Assembly (NCBI GenBank): GCA_963576475.1
Contig: OY754964.1
Coordinates: forward strand, 46,760,861-46,824,860
Length of the DNA: 64,000 nt
Reading direction: 5' to 3'
From: Molanna angustata
Taxonomy: Eukaryota > Arthropoda > Insecta > Trichoptera > Molannidae
Shown piece after piece: positions 11,270-23,540 of this stretch; position 1 is the stretch's first letter, and each line of letters begins with the position of its first letter. The notes under the pieces were generated by a model that saw nothing but the letters and a program-made list of their open reading frames with translations, was not told the DNA's origin and did no database searches. Position numbers and translations under genes: made by a program.

Positions 11270-11955
11270 TAATTCAAAATTGTGTTAATGAAGATTTTGC
11301 AACGTCAAGGTACATCTAGATGTTAAATTCATTGAATCCTCATTAATTAATTGTTCATTTTGTTTTTCTAGCTGATTATTTCCATAATTCAGAGGCCAAC
11401 AATTATGTCGTATGCAAAACTTACCCACGTTTCAGGATGTATTATAATATGAAACATTAAGTCCAATGATACGCAATATCTATATAACATTAGGAATATT
11501 TTGTGTGTCCTCTCCTCAATAATATTATTTATTTGTTTGAGAATAAGACTCATTGCCTTCAGATTGATATAAGAAAAATCTATTAGATATTAGTGCTTAT
11601 TGTATGTTGTGTGGTATCAAGGCATAGTATTGAACAATTAGGAGGTTTTAGCATTGCATTGAGCGCGTGTGAAGACCCAACTAGAGAAACACCTTCAAAT
11701 AAAATGTACAATATGATCATTAAGAGAGTCACAATTTTAATCCTACTCGAGTCAAGGACCTAAATTGTAAAATTCCCAAAGAGACAAGACAATTTTCAGT
11801 TTTTAAATTGAATTATTCTCAACTCTGGTGTCCGCAAGTTAGTGATGTACAAAATTTGGCACGGTCAAATCTCGCACCATACACAAGACTGAACGATGAC
11901 TGACTCCGCCCCTACAATGTTGAGGTTGAAGATATTGTATTTTTTTATATGTATA
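11270..11955. other. AT-rich stretch, nothing recognised
   Basis: No supported gene or repeat ends. Confidence 0.35.
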
Positions 11956-11956
11956 T

Positions 11957-12255
11957 CTTCTTCTTCTGCTTGTTTTAGTACTGGGTACTGTTTATTCTCG
12001 GATTCACTCCTGGGACGCGGATGTCCAGCTGTCCTTCCATCTCTTTGGCGGACGTCCAGGGGGTCTGCTGGTTGACGGTATCTCGTCTGCCGCTATTTTC
12101 ACCACTCTCACTGAATCCGCTCTTTCGACGTGATCTCTCCAGTAACGTCTTCTGTTTCTACCCCATCGCACGACATCCTCGGCATCGCAGATCCTCCGAA
12201 TTTCGGAGTTTCGTACTCTGTCTCGGATGGTTAAGGTGACGGGGTAGGCTCCAAG
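11957..12255 (-). mobile_element. Decayed LINE, reverse transcriptase C-terminus (RTE-type)
   Basis: On the minus strand a frame gives RRPPGRPPKRWKDSW, the Gly-Arg-Pro-Pro-x-Arg-Trp segment near the C-terminus of many insect RTE-like endonuclease/reverse-transcriptase proteins. The 3' end lies at the low coordinate, with an AGAAGAAGAAG tail near 11957-11970. The copy is 5'-truncated and interrupted by stops. Confidence 0.65.
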
Positions 12256-12659
12256 GTAATTTTTGGATGCTCATTACGCTTTACTTTTAAAAGTTACGTC
12301 TTCAATAAAAATATACATTATTCTCTCATTATTTATTCTCTCATTATAACAATAATGTTTTTTTTAATGATAGGTATTTTATAAATCTAAACATTGGCTG
12401 GATACGTTTTTACACAATGTTTTCACATTTTTTGTAAAATCAAAAAAACCGTAGTATTTTATGTAACGCTTGTTTAAATACACTAACTTGGGCGCACACG
12501 ATTGTTATCATTAAGGACGTTCATTCTCATACAATAGTTAACAAAGTTTGCATTTCACTTGCCTACATTGCCTTACCCTGCCCCTTAAACCCGCGATGGG
12601 GCGGATATTTCAGTATATGTTCATACTGAAACATAAAAGCAATCTAATAAACTATTTTT

Positions 12660-12985
12660 TTATTCCTAACTAACCCAAGCGGATATAGGGGGGAGTTATG
12701 AATACGCAATTTTTAAGGCTTTTTATTTATTGCAGATTGATTGATTATCACCTTGTATCATGCTGAGATTATATTCTGAAAGTTTCATCACAATGTCTAT
12801 GTGTGTTCTGTGTACTATGTGCTTTGTACGGCATGTTTATTCTACTTTATCGATTACAGACTGTATATAGTACCTACTCTGAAACGATGAAAAATTTCCT
12901 TAAAAAATTGAAAACTTTCTGGAAAGACTTGGTACTGAGTAATTTAGCATTTGCCGCAACCCATTCGTTTATTTTTAATTTTTAT
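12660..12985 (-). mobile_element. Helentron/HINE-like non-autonomous element, copy A
   Basis: In minus-strand orientation it begins near AAACGAATGGGTTGCGGC (complement at 12953-12970), continues CAAATGCTAAATTACTC, and ends in a C-rich AACTCCCCCC...GGGTTAG region at 12663-12700. The start aligns base for base with the left flank of the satellite at 32938-32973, and both ends match copies at 48165-48785 and 52445-53015. No coding capacity. Its 3' hairpin is the most degraded of the set. Confidence 0.55.
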
Positions 12986-13372
12986 TTCGTTTCGTTGCTA
13001 ATACACACAGTTTTTGTTTACAGTTTTTCAACTTTTCTGTTATAAAACAACAAACATATTTACTATACACATTATATCTTGTTGGTTTGAAAAAGTGGTA
13101 AATTAATAAAATTAATAAATATATTTTTTCCTATACCTAACGGAGAAGCTTGTGGCCAGTAGTATCACGTGAATTCTTTAACAATTACCTTTGTTTCTAA
13201 ACAATCACAGACAATCTAAAATTTACGCCGTTTCTTTTGACAAAGTTCAACTATGTATGGTATATCGATGTAAAAAACTACGACGCATCAATGTGAGAAG
13301 GTTAGAAATAGTTTAAATGAATGATAGCAATTTAGAATTGAAAATACGACATAAGAAGCCACAGGGGGAGAG

Positions 13373-13619
13373 CTACCTATGACACGTTCATATTTTGTTG
13401 CCTTATCTTTTAAAATGTATAAATCAACACTCGATCATAATGTTATTAAACTTTATCTACATTGAATCATTGAATAGGTATGTATGATCAATGTTTAGTA
13501 TGCAATTGTCATTAATTTTAATATAAATTGACACAATTAATTGATTAACATTACTCTCAAAGATTTGTACCTTAAGTTGAAACTGATCTTAACTTATGTT
13601 AATGAACTCCACGAGTAAC
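13373..13619 (+). repeat. MITE-like repeat, TACTCATGA family copy 1
   Basis: It runs CTACCTATGACAC...ACTCCACGAGTAAC and shares internal words (ACTCGATCATAAT, GTTTAGTATGCAATTGTCAT, CTCAAAGA) with 55283-55536 in the same order. A partial reverse-orientation relative is at 51480-51797. In the best copy the ends are TACTCATGA and TCATGAGTA, a short TIR. No coding capacity. Confidence 0.6.
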
Positions 13620-14234
13620 TAAAATAAATTTGAAATTATTAATTTCATTTTTTTGTATTAAATAAATATAGTCCGTTAAATTTGTTCATCACTAGTCGAG
13701 ATTATGGTGTAAAATTCAAAGTGCAGGTAAGTGTAAGAATTTGAATAGTTAATTATGAGAATTTTCGACGTTATTGTTTCGTTTTGGCTCCGTAGTAATA
13801 TTTATGTAATTAACGTAATCCTTATCTCGATTCGGTAACAAAAACTGTGTTCGGTATCTGTGATGTACTCAAATATTGTGACTGTGGGACCTGGGAGCCA
13901 TTTCTGAATAGGTACATATTGAAAATGAAAAATTAAAGACATGACTTATCACAATATAATGTACATTTAATCTAACTATATACATAATTGATTGTGTGTA
14001 TGTATTTCAAATTAATCAATGCATTTTTTTTCAGTTTCTTCATAATCAATTCAACCTTCCATTTTATGTACCTATTGTTGAGTTCTTTGTTTTTAGATCA
14101 TCGAGTTTTCTGTAACGATATTATTTGTTATTTTTAAATTTGCAACTCGATTTATGTAATTGAATTATGTTACATTTTTAATTAATCACCTATTTTTGTT
14201 CAACATCGATAAATAAGAAGACTTCTATACTAAA

Positions 14235-14385
14235 AAATGTTAGATGCGTGAACAACAGACGAACATGTATGAGAAGATGTATGAATGTGGACGAGGCGAG
14301 GGATGCGTGCCAGGATATATAAATGTGGCGATCGGTTATCTCTGCCTACATGGCGTGATGGTATGTGTGTATGTACTTTATTAAA
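14235..14385 (+). mobile_element. LINE 3' end, same family as 53078-53510
   Basis: The wording ACGAACATGTATGAGAAGATG, GTATGAATGTGGACGAGGCG and CATGGCGTGATGGTATGTGT matches the RT C-terminus and 3' tail at 53370-53505. It is 5'-truncated to the last ~150 bp and carries frame breaks. Confidence 0.75.
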
Positions 14386-14419
14386 AAATATTAACCAAAG
14401 AATAAATACATATACATAA

Positions 14420-14458
14420 ATTTTGTTCTGTATTATTTTATATAATACAGAACAAAAT
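14420..14458. repeat. Perfect 17-bp hairpin
   Basis: ATTTTGTTCTGTATTAT (14420-14436) pairs exactly with 14442-14458 across a 5-nt loop. Function unknown. Confidence 0.8.
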
Positions 14459-14459
14459 G

Positions 14460-15830
14460 TTTAAACATCATCAACAACAACATGGACATAAGAATCTCTG
14501 GACATAAGTCAAAACCATATGTAGCAAGAGTATTCTATAAAGAAAATTTTAAAAATCGAATATCCAAACGGAGGGTTTTTATTCCACCGCTTGACCGAAC
14601 TTGTCCCCCAGGATTTAATTGCATTTAATTGAATCGCTTTCAAAGATGTTAGTACGCTGGACTCCAAATCAAATAAAATATATGGCTTATTTACACTTTA
14701 AAACTTTCTTTTATTCAAATTCAAAACGAATCCATATAACTAACCTTGAAAAAAATCAAACCATTTAAAAAAATACATTTCTGCCAAAATGGAGAAGTTA
14801 ATATGAACAATATCTTTAGAGAGAGATAGACTGAGGGTCGTATTACAAGAGTTATTTAAGAATAATGTAAGAAAAACTTGAGGTCCCGTAAGCAGTATTC
14901 TCGAAATACGGGACCTTACCTTTTTCTCAAATAAATCTTGAATGAAGATGGTTTGACTGAAAAACATCATTAATTTGGTAGACATTAGCTAACGTCTCAA
15001 AGTAAAAAGAAAATTCGTTAATACCATCAAGGCATATCCCACAATGAAAAGTTACCAGCGACAGATGTGCGGTTGTACATTACCTTATAAAAGGAAGCAC
15101 TGCACATGTGTGTTTCCCCACTCACTAGTCTCGTCTCATTTAATGAGGCACTACATTCAGCATGAGTGATGAACCTCATTGATGAACTATGAAAGATGTT
15201 ATTCTGCCTCTTGTATTTTCGATTACCCGACTCTCAAAGAAAAAATGTTGATGATATTATATCACTTCCATCAAAAAGATGATGTTTATGTAATGGCATG
15301 TCAAGTTGTTAGACAACACTATGGGATATAATTCACTAAAAAAGAACTTTTAATGTATCATGAAGGTTATCGACACAGGAATTACGAGTACAATATGAAT
15401 AGGGTAATTAAGTCAATCTTTCTAATTGCCAATAACAAACACCAGACCATCACAGGGTCACAGTCAACACATCTACGAATTTTCAACAAAATGTACCCAC
15501 CCATAGGAAAAATTATAATTGAAGAAAAATTAAACAATGGATCTTGGAACGCGGTACATTCTAAACTCGACAGGTCCAGCACTATGACAAAACTTTAAAA
15601 GAGACCCTAACGAAAATCTCATATAACATTTTTGATATCGTCAAATACGTACATAAAAAAAATTGAGCTTACTAATTTTATTCATATAAATCACTCTCTC
15701 AAATGTGGATTATGAAATATTATAAAACAATGTTTACTTTGAATACAGATAATACATAGATAGGTAGATGTTAAAAAAAATATTTTTATTTGTATATACA
15801 CAAAATTCGAGACCATGGTTCATAGTTCGG
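14460..15830. other. AT-rich stretch with one small stem-loop, no gene recognised
   Basis: AGGTCCCGTA (14881-14890) pairs with TACGGGACCT (14907-14916). ORFs of about 81 codons at 15353-15598 (plus) and 14740-14985 (minus) show no family motif I know. Confidence 0.35.
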
Positions 15831-16019
15831 AAGATTGTTTGGACTGCTACGATATTATGTAGCTCTGTACCACGCTGTCCAGTTGCGGGTTGGTACAGGG
15901 GTTCTTCTAGGATCTCCTTCCTTATATGACACTGTTATACCGGCGATACTCGGTAGTCAGAGCCTCGTTAGTTATCTAGCAGAGGGGACCGCGTGCAGGT
16001 GAAGTTGACATTTGGGTCG
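15831..16019. repeat. GC-richer stretch, probable upstream part of the adjoining LINE
   Basis: Base composition rises sharply over the surroundings just before the reverse-transcriptase relic, which suggests transposon origin. I recognise no domain in it. Confidence 0.3.
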
Positions 16020-16463
16020 GCTAGGTGTTTGTTCGCCATCACCCCTTCCAACCCCTGGTTTCAAGACCAGTGACAACATACGGTCTTGAAACCATGTCTC
16101 TTACTGCCAGAAGTCTCCACAAACTTAAGTGTACTCAACGAGCAATGGAAAAACAAATTTTGGTCGTATCCTTGAGAGAATAAGAAACGAGGAAATAAGA
16201 CGCCGGTCAAAGGTCACAGATATTGCAGAAAGAGTGGGAAGGCTAAAATGGCAATGGGCAGGTCATGTGGCAAGACAGAGATAATAGATGGACCCCCAAA
16301 ATTCTGAATTGGAGACCCTATCATAATAGAAGAAGTGAAGGGAGACCACAGAGGATATGGACTGGCGATATTGTCGAACTGGTAGGACATGGGTGGAAGC
16401 AGAGAGAGAAATAGAGAGAAATGGAAAACCCAGGAAGAGGCTGAAAAGAAGAAGAAGATATAC
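16020..16463 (+). mobile_element. Decayed LINE, reverse transcriptase C-terminus (RTE-type)
   Basis: Across three frames the sequence gives TTYGLETMSLTARSLHKLKC, TQRAMEKQI, then RNEEIRRRSKVTDIAERVG, LKWQWAGHVAR and SEGRPQRIWTGDIV. This is the order of the C-terminal region of insect RTE-like reverse transcriptases, from the conserved Y-G-x-E-T through W-x-G-H-x-A-R and G-R-P-x-x-R-W. It ends in an AGAAGAAGAAG tail. Frameshifts and 5' truncation make it a relic. Confidence 0.8.
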
Positions 16464-16464
16464 A

Positions 16465-17714
16465 CATACCTACAGGCAATGTCTTTGTTGAAATTTTGGC
16501 TATAGTAAAAAAAATATTTTCACTTTGTTCCTCAAATTTGAAAATATCAAACGATAATAAAACAAAATAACTAAGGAATTCTAGATAAGTGACAAAATTG
16601 TCAGTTTAAAAAAGTGCTCATGATTTGTTTTATAATGTTGATGTCTGTCTCGAAATCATGATTATTAAAAATTAAAAATTTTTACATCTCCATACTATTT
16701 ATTCTTTGTATTAATATCAATTCTATCGCCGGCTCTGAGCTAAGACAAGACAATTAACTGCTTAAAACTGAATATTAAAATTTCATTTTAAAGCCTTATA
16801 GAAAAATAACGAACGCTTGAACCTTGTTTGGTAAATAAAATTTTCTTACAATGGCTACATGTACTTAGTTAATACACACTATACCCGGAAATTAATTTGA
16901 AAATTGAAGCACTATTCAAAGCTCAATAAAATTTAATAATAATTAACCCAAATAAATGATGAAACAATAAAACTGATGGAAAACTATGAAAAAACATCAA
17001 TATTACTTCCGTGTTATAAATAATTTACACCAAAAGCTATTAGACCACCATAATATCTCGCACAATGCTTTGAATGAATGAATTATTTTTATATCCGTTT
17101 TTGTTTTAACTTCCGTTGCATATATATGTATGTACATACATTAAAGATAACATAGAATATAATTTCCATTTCAATGTATGACGAAAAATGATATGTTAAG
17201 TTTTTCATACAGTTTAGATTCTTCTCAGTTGTGCTCTACATTCCTGAAGGTCATGTCCATCTTGGAAAGCCGTTGTTACCTCACCGACAAAACTCTTGTA
17301 CTTATATGTTTCTATTCTCTGCTTTTCTTAGGGCGGAGGCTACTGCAAGAATAGTTACTATTTTTATCTGGTCACTTAAATTAAAAGTGGATCGCACTAT
17401 TTTTTTCAGTTTTCTGGTTCCAAAATACTTCAGAATCCTCTGACAGAAACTTGTTGATAGCCTAGTTTTCGTCTTCATTTCATCTAGGACGAATTGATTT
17501 CAGTTTAACTGATCACGGAATATGCAACATTCATAAAAAACGACATTATTATAACATATTTGAATGATAATAAAATATAGTATCACCTAAATATGCAGGT
17601 AAGCACTAAAGGTGTATTAAAATATAGTTGATAATTATGTATATTTTTCATTTGTTAAACATAAAAATGACTAAGTTCAAGACAAATTTATTATTTGAAC
17701 GAATTATTACTGTC
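16465..17714. other. AT-rich stretch, nothing recognised
   Basis: No supported gene, RNA or repeat ends. Confidence 0.35.
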
Positions 17715-17800
17715 ATGTGGTTATGTAATGAACAGTGTAGGACCTAGAACTGATCCTAGTGGTACCCCAAATTTAATATTCATGAAGTAGGTGGTAAATT
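17715..17800 (-). mobile_element. Fossil of a Jockey/CR1-type reverse transcriptase (motif B)
   Basis: The minus strand translates as FGVPLGSVLGPTLFIT, the GVPQGSxLGPxLF core of the reverse transcriptase domain (with L for Q), directly followed by a stop. Neighbouring sequence is too decayed to extend it. Confidence 0.65.
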
Positions 17801-18483
17801 GAAAGGTTAATAAAATTACAAGACCATATGATTAGATAAATGATATCATATTTGAGTAGCTATTCAAATATTTGTTTAGATTCATTTGAAGAAATAATAT
17901 TCTGGAGTTACACCATATCCTGTACCTCTCATTCGAAGATAAAACTCAAAAGGCATATTATATTACTTTATTAAATGGAATGTTTCTAAACGAACTGTAT
18001 TGTTTTATTTAAGTAATGTCGATTGTTCATACTGCAAGTATTTACAATTTAATCAGGATCCATTAATAAATCATTCAAATGATCTATACTTAATCGTCAG
18101 CTCGTTCAGATACCATTGTATCTTTAAATTATCATTTTATCCGCAGGTGTACTCAACTGTTGAATGAAAAAAATTAACTCTCAACAATAATTTTTAAATA
18201 TAGGTTAGTTAAAAAGGAACAGGTATAATCATTGTACCTTTAATTTATCCCAAAATAATTATTTATGGGTTTTACTTGGCTTGCCTTTCTTAAATTAAAA
18301 ATAGACATTAAATACCTACCCTTCTAAATAGACTTTCCAAAATTGGGTCAAATGTTAATTATTTTGAAAAAAAAACAAAGTTTGTTTATTAACTTGTTAA
18401 GAAAAAAATGTGTAATATCGAATTTATCACTTTGAAAAAAAAATATTGTAGAAATCTGTGGAAAGTATAATTATTATTTCTGT

Positions 18484-18566
18484 AGTCTTGATTTCCTGAT
18501 TGATCCCAAAGAAAAATATATACCCAACTTCGTCTATTCGTTCCTATTGAGGCACAATTATTAATT
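18484..18566. repeat. Diverged single-arm relative of the 9666-10113 inverted repeat
   Basis: TTGATTTCC...CCAACTTCGTCT...CCTATTGAG...AATTATTAATT follow the order of the 10041-10105 arm with many differences. There is no inverted partner nearby. Confidence 0.45.
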
Positions 18567-20059
18567 CACCTTTTATTGGAATATAAATAATATATGGCAA
18601 ATGTAAACTGTTTATTTAAAGATTGTATTTTTTTTAATAAAAATATTTAAATGTTCAATTTCATAACATCGAATGCCATCGTTATTCGCTGATGAACATT
18701 GTCAAAACATTTACTAGGAAATTAAGAAATCTCAATTGGATAATTAATTGCGCTGTTTACATTTAAGTGCATTTAAAAATGTTTTTCGCATTTAGATTTT
18801 AGAATTTATATTGGTTTAAATTAGTTTAAAGGTAACTAACTATCCAAAGCTATGCCGCATTTAAAAGATATGCGGATAACAAAATATAAAAATGCAGTTG
18901 AGTTCATTGTACTTCTTCACATTTATGATACTTTAATATTTTAAAATAATTGATCGTTCATTTTTTTAAAACAGATTAATTCATGTACTTGATCTGCAAA
19001 TTTCTAAATTCATCATCGATTAAGTTAAAAAAAAACACTGTCAATTCGTATAAAGAACAATTAAGCCACCAAAGAAAAATTTTGTTTCGTTGAACGACGC
19101 TGTAATATTTATTCTTCTGATCATTTTATTAGATTATTCTATAACTCAGTACCTATCTAGTTTTCCGCTATATGTTGAAAACGATTGTTGAGTTCCCAGT
19201 TCTAAAAAAAACTATTTACGTGCTTTAGATATTGTGGTGTTTATAGCTCATGGTGGATAGTATGCTTAACAATGTATGTCTTAGGAGATATATGTACAAG
19301 ATTGGCAACATCCAAGTATTAGTGTACATTAGTAGGTAGTTGTATGATAAAGAAGAAGAAGTATGACCATATAGGGGTCCACGGTTCAGTGAATTTTGAT
19401 TTAGATATGACCGCGATAGAGCGTTATATTGAAACCGTCAACCTTGTATCATTTCAGGTTCTTACTTTTGGAAAACGTTCAACTTTATTGTGAATGCATT
19501 GTTTTGTAATAAGATAACAACACGATAATGTTTTTTTTTGTTCAAATTACATCCTGCCAATATAGATACCAGTCAATGGATTTGTACATTGATGAATGAT
19601 TGAAATTTACATTTCTTTGTACGGATAATGAAATTCGAAAAATATAAACACTACAGACAATACAAGGAAGATTTTATCTTACATTTTATGAAGGTATACA
19701 CTTTATTTGTTTTAAAATTTAAAAAAATACATTTTATTTCACTCCCTCTCTAAATATTCTGCAAGTAGAAGGATTCAAATGCAGTTTTTTGATTACTGAA
19801 AGCGTTGCAGAGCTACATATCTACATAGCTTCGTAAGCAAACTGTATGAACAATATTTACAGAACGCACAGAGAACAAACAATGGGAGAAAATTTTCACA
19901 ATAATGAAATTAAACCGAATGTATTCATTAAAAAAAGAGTATGAATTTAAATAACAAAAACGAATGTGAATAATGTTTGAAGCAAGTTGACGAAAACGAA
20001 CCTTTGAAGAAATTTTCGACGAAACAAATTCCAGATATAAGTGTTATACACATAGATCT
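18567..20059. other. AT-rich stretch, nothing recognised
   Basis: An AAGAAGAAG run near 19352 may be a remnant LINE tail. Otherwise I see nothing. Confidence 0.35.
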
Positions 20060-21071
20060 GTGCCCCGTTCCACCATTGTACTTTTCAACTTTTCACTCTT
20101 CGCTTTGCGATTTGAGAATTTCGCAAAGTGCAAAGCGTTCGCGTTCCACGAAAAAAAAATGGTCACTTTGCGGCGTCGCCAAACATTTACAAAGTCTTTT
20201 CAATTGACGCTAGCGACACCTAGTGATAACTTAGTAGTACCGAGTGCTTCGCGCGTAGCGTACACGATCATTTGACACCGTTCGTTCTTGTCTGTTCTGT
20301 GATTTCGTTGTTGTTGTTCGAAAATGAGCCGGAAAGACAATATTAAGAAAAAAATAGCCGTGTTGGAGATAATTAATGAAAAGAAAGGAGTTATTTTTGG
20401 AGTAATTAGTGACACTATCACTAATACAGTGAAACAACAGGTGCTTCACTGAATTATTTGCTGTTGAGGAGACAATCATTTGCTTCTCTTAGTGCTTTTC
20501 TGTACCTTAAAATATGTGTAAATGAGTAGTGAAATAATCATATAAACTTAGAAAAAGCGGACATAATAATCACATAGACATAGTTTAAATTACCTAAAAA
20601 AATCAGAATAAATCGTGTACTTAATCAAGATATATTAACACTGAGTGCTATTTATGCGAAAATATTCGAGGAACTGCGTGGGTAAAATATTTTCGAAATT
20701 TATCCTTTCACTATAATTTCTTACAACCCCGTCTTCCTCATCCCTTTCTAACAATAATTTATGCAAAATTTTATAATAAATTTACTCAAAAATTCTAAAC
20801 AAACAACTTCTACTTTCACAACTCGACGAATGGCAAATTTGAAATGTCAAAATATTCTTTTCAATTCATTCGCAAGGTTTGCAAAGTTTTTTATGAAAAG
20901 TAGCGATGGTGGAACAGAACGGCTTATTTGCTTTGCAATAGGCGTCTACTTTTCGCTTTGCAAATTGCAACTTTAACTTTGCGAAAAAATGTAATGGTGG
21001 AACGAAAACAAGCCGACGAATAGCAAAGTGCAAAGCGCAAAGTTGAAAAGTACGATGGTGGAACGGGGCAC
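20060..21071. mobile_element. TIR transposon, non-autonomous, with Zeste/Myb-like mini-ORF
   Basis: The left end GTGCCCCGTTCCACCAT (from 20060) and the right end (reverse complement, to 21071) match over about 34 bp with one mismatch. Inside both ends are repeated GCAAAG/CTTTGC words. The right side carries ATGGTGGAAC three times (near 20905, 20990 and 21052). An element of 1 kb with a small DNA-binding-like ORF and no transposase suggests a deleted PIF/Harbinger-type element. The target duplication is unclear, so the superfamily is tentative. Confidence 0.7.
20324..20452 (+). CDS. Mini-ORF resembling a Zeste/Myb-SANT regulator N-terminus (truncated)
   Basis: A 42-residue frame begins MSRKDNIKKKIAVLEIINEK and continues through GVIFGVISDTITNTVKQQ before TGA. 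A helix ending in K-D/G-[IV]-I-F-G and then S-x-x-[IL]-T-x-x-x-K-Q is the pattern I associate with the Zeste-like/Myb-SANT DNA-binding domain found in many insect transposon-encoded and host proteins. Normally a tryptophan-rich helix follows; here the frame stops, so the domain is incomplete. It lies inside the TIR element and probably derives from that element's regulatory protein. I infer a remnant rather than a working protein. Confidence 0.45.
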   Translation: MSRKDNIKKKIAVLEIINEKKGVIFGVISDTITNTVKQQVLH

Positions 21072-21072
21072 T

Positions 21073-22321
21073 GGTAACTTGAAAAACAAACATAATGTGA
21101 CCAATCCCAGCTATTTAATAGAAAGCAAAATTAAAATTGTAGTCCTGGATTTAACGGAGACAGGTTCAATTAATCACATAAGAAAATATAAAAAAGAAAT
21201 CAAGGAGACAGCCACCAACAATTAAAATAATCAAAAAATATTTAGTTAGAGTAGAATTATCTTCACACTAAACCACGATTCAAATACTAACATTCCTGTA
21301 AACATAAACTCCTGGATGTATTATTTTAGCCAGATTCGGTATCTGATTCAAATCCCATACAAAAGATAAACTAGTAGACGTTTCTATTGAGATAAACATT
21401 AGTATTATTTGCAACTTGGCTAGGGAGCCCCACCAAAATTACTTGGTTCGTACCCACAAAGAATATTTTAGGACTGGCAAACAAATACACTTATTAAATG
21501 AAGATATTCTAGGTACTAGGTAAGCACACGCGACTACAATGCGAAACTAGAAAATGATATAAATTGATTTGACCCGTAGCATTGGACAGTTAATGGTCTC
21601 AGGTGTAAATTTGGCGGAGAATAATACCCAAGTGGAAGTTGTAAAGGTGAAATATCGAGGACATCATCGCATGGAGATCTTTACGCTCGAAGAGTTCCGG
21701 CTGCTGCCACCACCACTTCTCTACCTCAACTTTACACACTAATAACAAATGATAATAATATTTTGGTTATTAGGAAAATATAATAGCGCACACAATGCGT
21801 CCACTCGGCACCCATTTCTCATGGGCGCTTTATAAAGTACTGTACGGACGTATTGTGTCAATTGTATGTACATCGTTAAGATTTTATATGGCTGGAATTC
21901 TACAGAATGGATTGTCGATAAGCAACCGCATTACCAATAATAATAAAAAAAACTCTTCCCTGCACCCTGAACAAGAATGAGTTGGTTTCAGAATGTCAAT
22001 TCCTTCCAACTAACCCAAGAGATTTGGGTGAAAAATATTTTTTGATAAATTTCCTCCCTTTACTATAAACAGAACAAAGGAAATCCTCATTGTAGTTAAA
22101 AAAAACGACGGATGTCGACTATTAAAACGATCTTCGTCAATAATCGGAAAATAAGTCAAAATTAACAGAATACCAACACACAAACAAACCCAAAAAAGTA
22201 TTTCAGGAAGACTAAGGGGTCCGGTATAAGGAAATTATGATATAAATTGACGCAAAAATGTGAAGTCGCATAACTAATCATATGACAAGTTAAAAAGGTA
22301 TCACAATTTTTATGTGACAAG
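21073..22321. other. Non-coding stretch, one GC-richer patch
   Basis: At 21590-21740 composition rises (GGCTGCTGCCACCACCACTT) without an ORF I can assign. The rest is AT-rich. Confidence 0.35.
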
Positions 22322-22790
22322 TAGGGTTTCTTAGTTCTCGGAATAAAAACAACAAACGTTTTCATAAAAATATATTTTTATAATCACTTAAAACATATCA
22401 AAACTGAAATAATAATCTACGAAATCGTTAGCCTATTATTTAGCAAAATAGGACTATAAACATGTTAACGCATTTTTAATGGCATGTCAGAAAGCTCTGT
22501 TCTAATTTTTGTAGCAAAATTGCCTGCCACTGAGAAAGCTGTATCACTTTCTGTGGAAGTGAAGATTTCACACATAATAAAGCTTTGTAGAGCAAATTAA
22601 GAGTTCGTTTTTTGGAAGTCTCGAACAATTTATAATCCTTGTTGAATTTTGACAAACGTTGTCGTATTAAATTTAAAATATATGATCCTGTTTTTTTCCC
22701 GAATGTCAATGATTCCCGACTAAGATGTCCCGGGATCGATCATTTTGTGGAGTATTCCTCCGGGTTCGGGAACCCGGAAAAGAAACCCTA
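22322..22790 (-). mobile_element. hAT transposon relic with transposase C-terminus
   Basis: The ends TAGGGTTTCTT (22322-22332) and its inverted match (about 22780-22790) frame 469 bp. On the minus strand, frames give KDYKLFETSKKRTLNL and, after a frameshift, SDTAFSVAGNFATKIRTELS. The latter corresponds to the conserved ERxFSxAGxxxTxxRxxL dimerisation region at the C-terminus of hAT transposases, here with D-T for the usual E-R. It is internally deleted and frameshifted. CCGGGTT...AACCCGG near the right end forms a small palindrome. Confidence 0.75.
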
Positions 22791-23540
22791 ACGACGAGTA
22801 TTAAATATGATAAAATTATACTATCACAATAATGTATATTGGAGTTATTGGAAAGTGTTTTCTTTTATATTTTAATAATAACATAAATAAAAATGGAATT
22901 CCATTAAATAAATTAGATCGATTCACTAAATTTAAGACAACATTTGTTATCAAAATATACACGTATAGAATGGTAGGTATTTGTAAAATAAATCAAATAA
23001 TTTACTTTAAACTTACGTGAAAAGTGCACCGCACAGAAACAAAATAAACCATTATTAAATCGGATCTGTTGAGAACACAATGAAATAGTAGCGCGAGAAT
23101 CTTTTATTGTTGTCTATTATGTATTAGGTAACAACAACAACAATAAATTATTTATATAATCATTAACAACATATAATTAGATAGGTACCTAATTGTACTA
23201 AAACATGACACTTTTGGTGTCACTCACAAAATTTATTCGAGGTGAGGAGATATTATTATCTTGATAATATTTTAGAGATATTATTATCTTGATAAGTTTA
23301 CACCTACTGGTCAATGTTTATTGACAAATTCAAGTTTAAATTAAGCTATCATTGAAATTTAATGTCTTTATTTAGAATTGAACAAAAAATCAGTAAATTA
23401 TAAAGAATTACATAATCCCGCAGCAAATAAAGAACATGAAAAAGAATCAATTTCCTAAATCAAGAGATCTAATTTCGCAGGTAAAACAATTGATTTCTTG
23501 TTCCTCATATCTTGTAAGACGGAAAGTGACAGATGGTTGC
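22791..23540. other. AT-rich stretch with a short direct repeat
   Basis: GAGATATTATTATCTTGAT occurs twice in tandem around 23246-23294. No gene was recognised. Confidence 0.35.

Noticed and set aside
15353..15598. 81-codon ORF (MYHEGYRHRNYEYN...) as a gene
   Set aside because: No motif, no splice support and repeat-rich surroundings; I cannot support it as coding.
16056..16094. 13-bp perfect hairpin TGGTTTCAAGACC/GGTCTTGAAACCA
   Set aside because: The right arm lies in the LINE coding stretch (TYGLETM), so the pairing is probably accidental.
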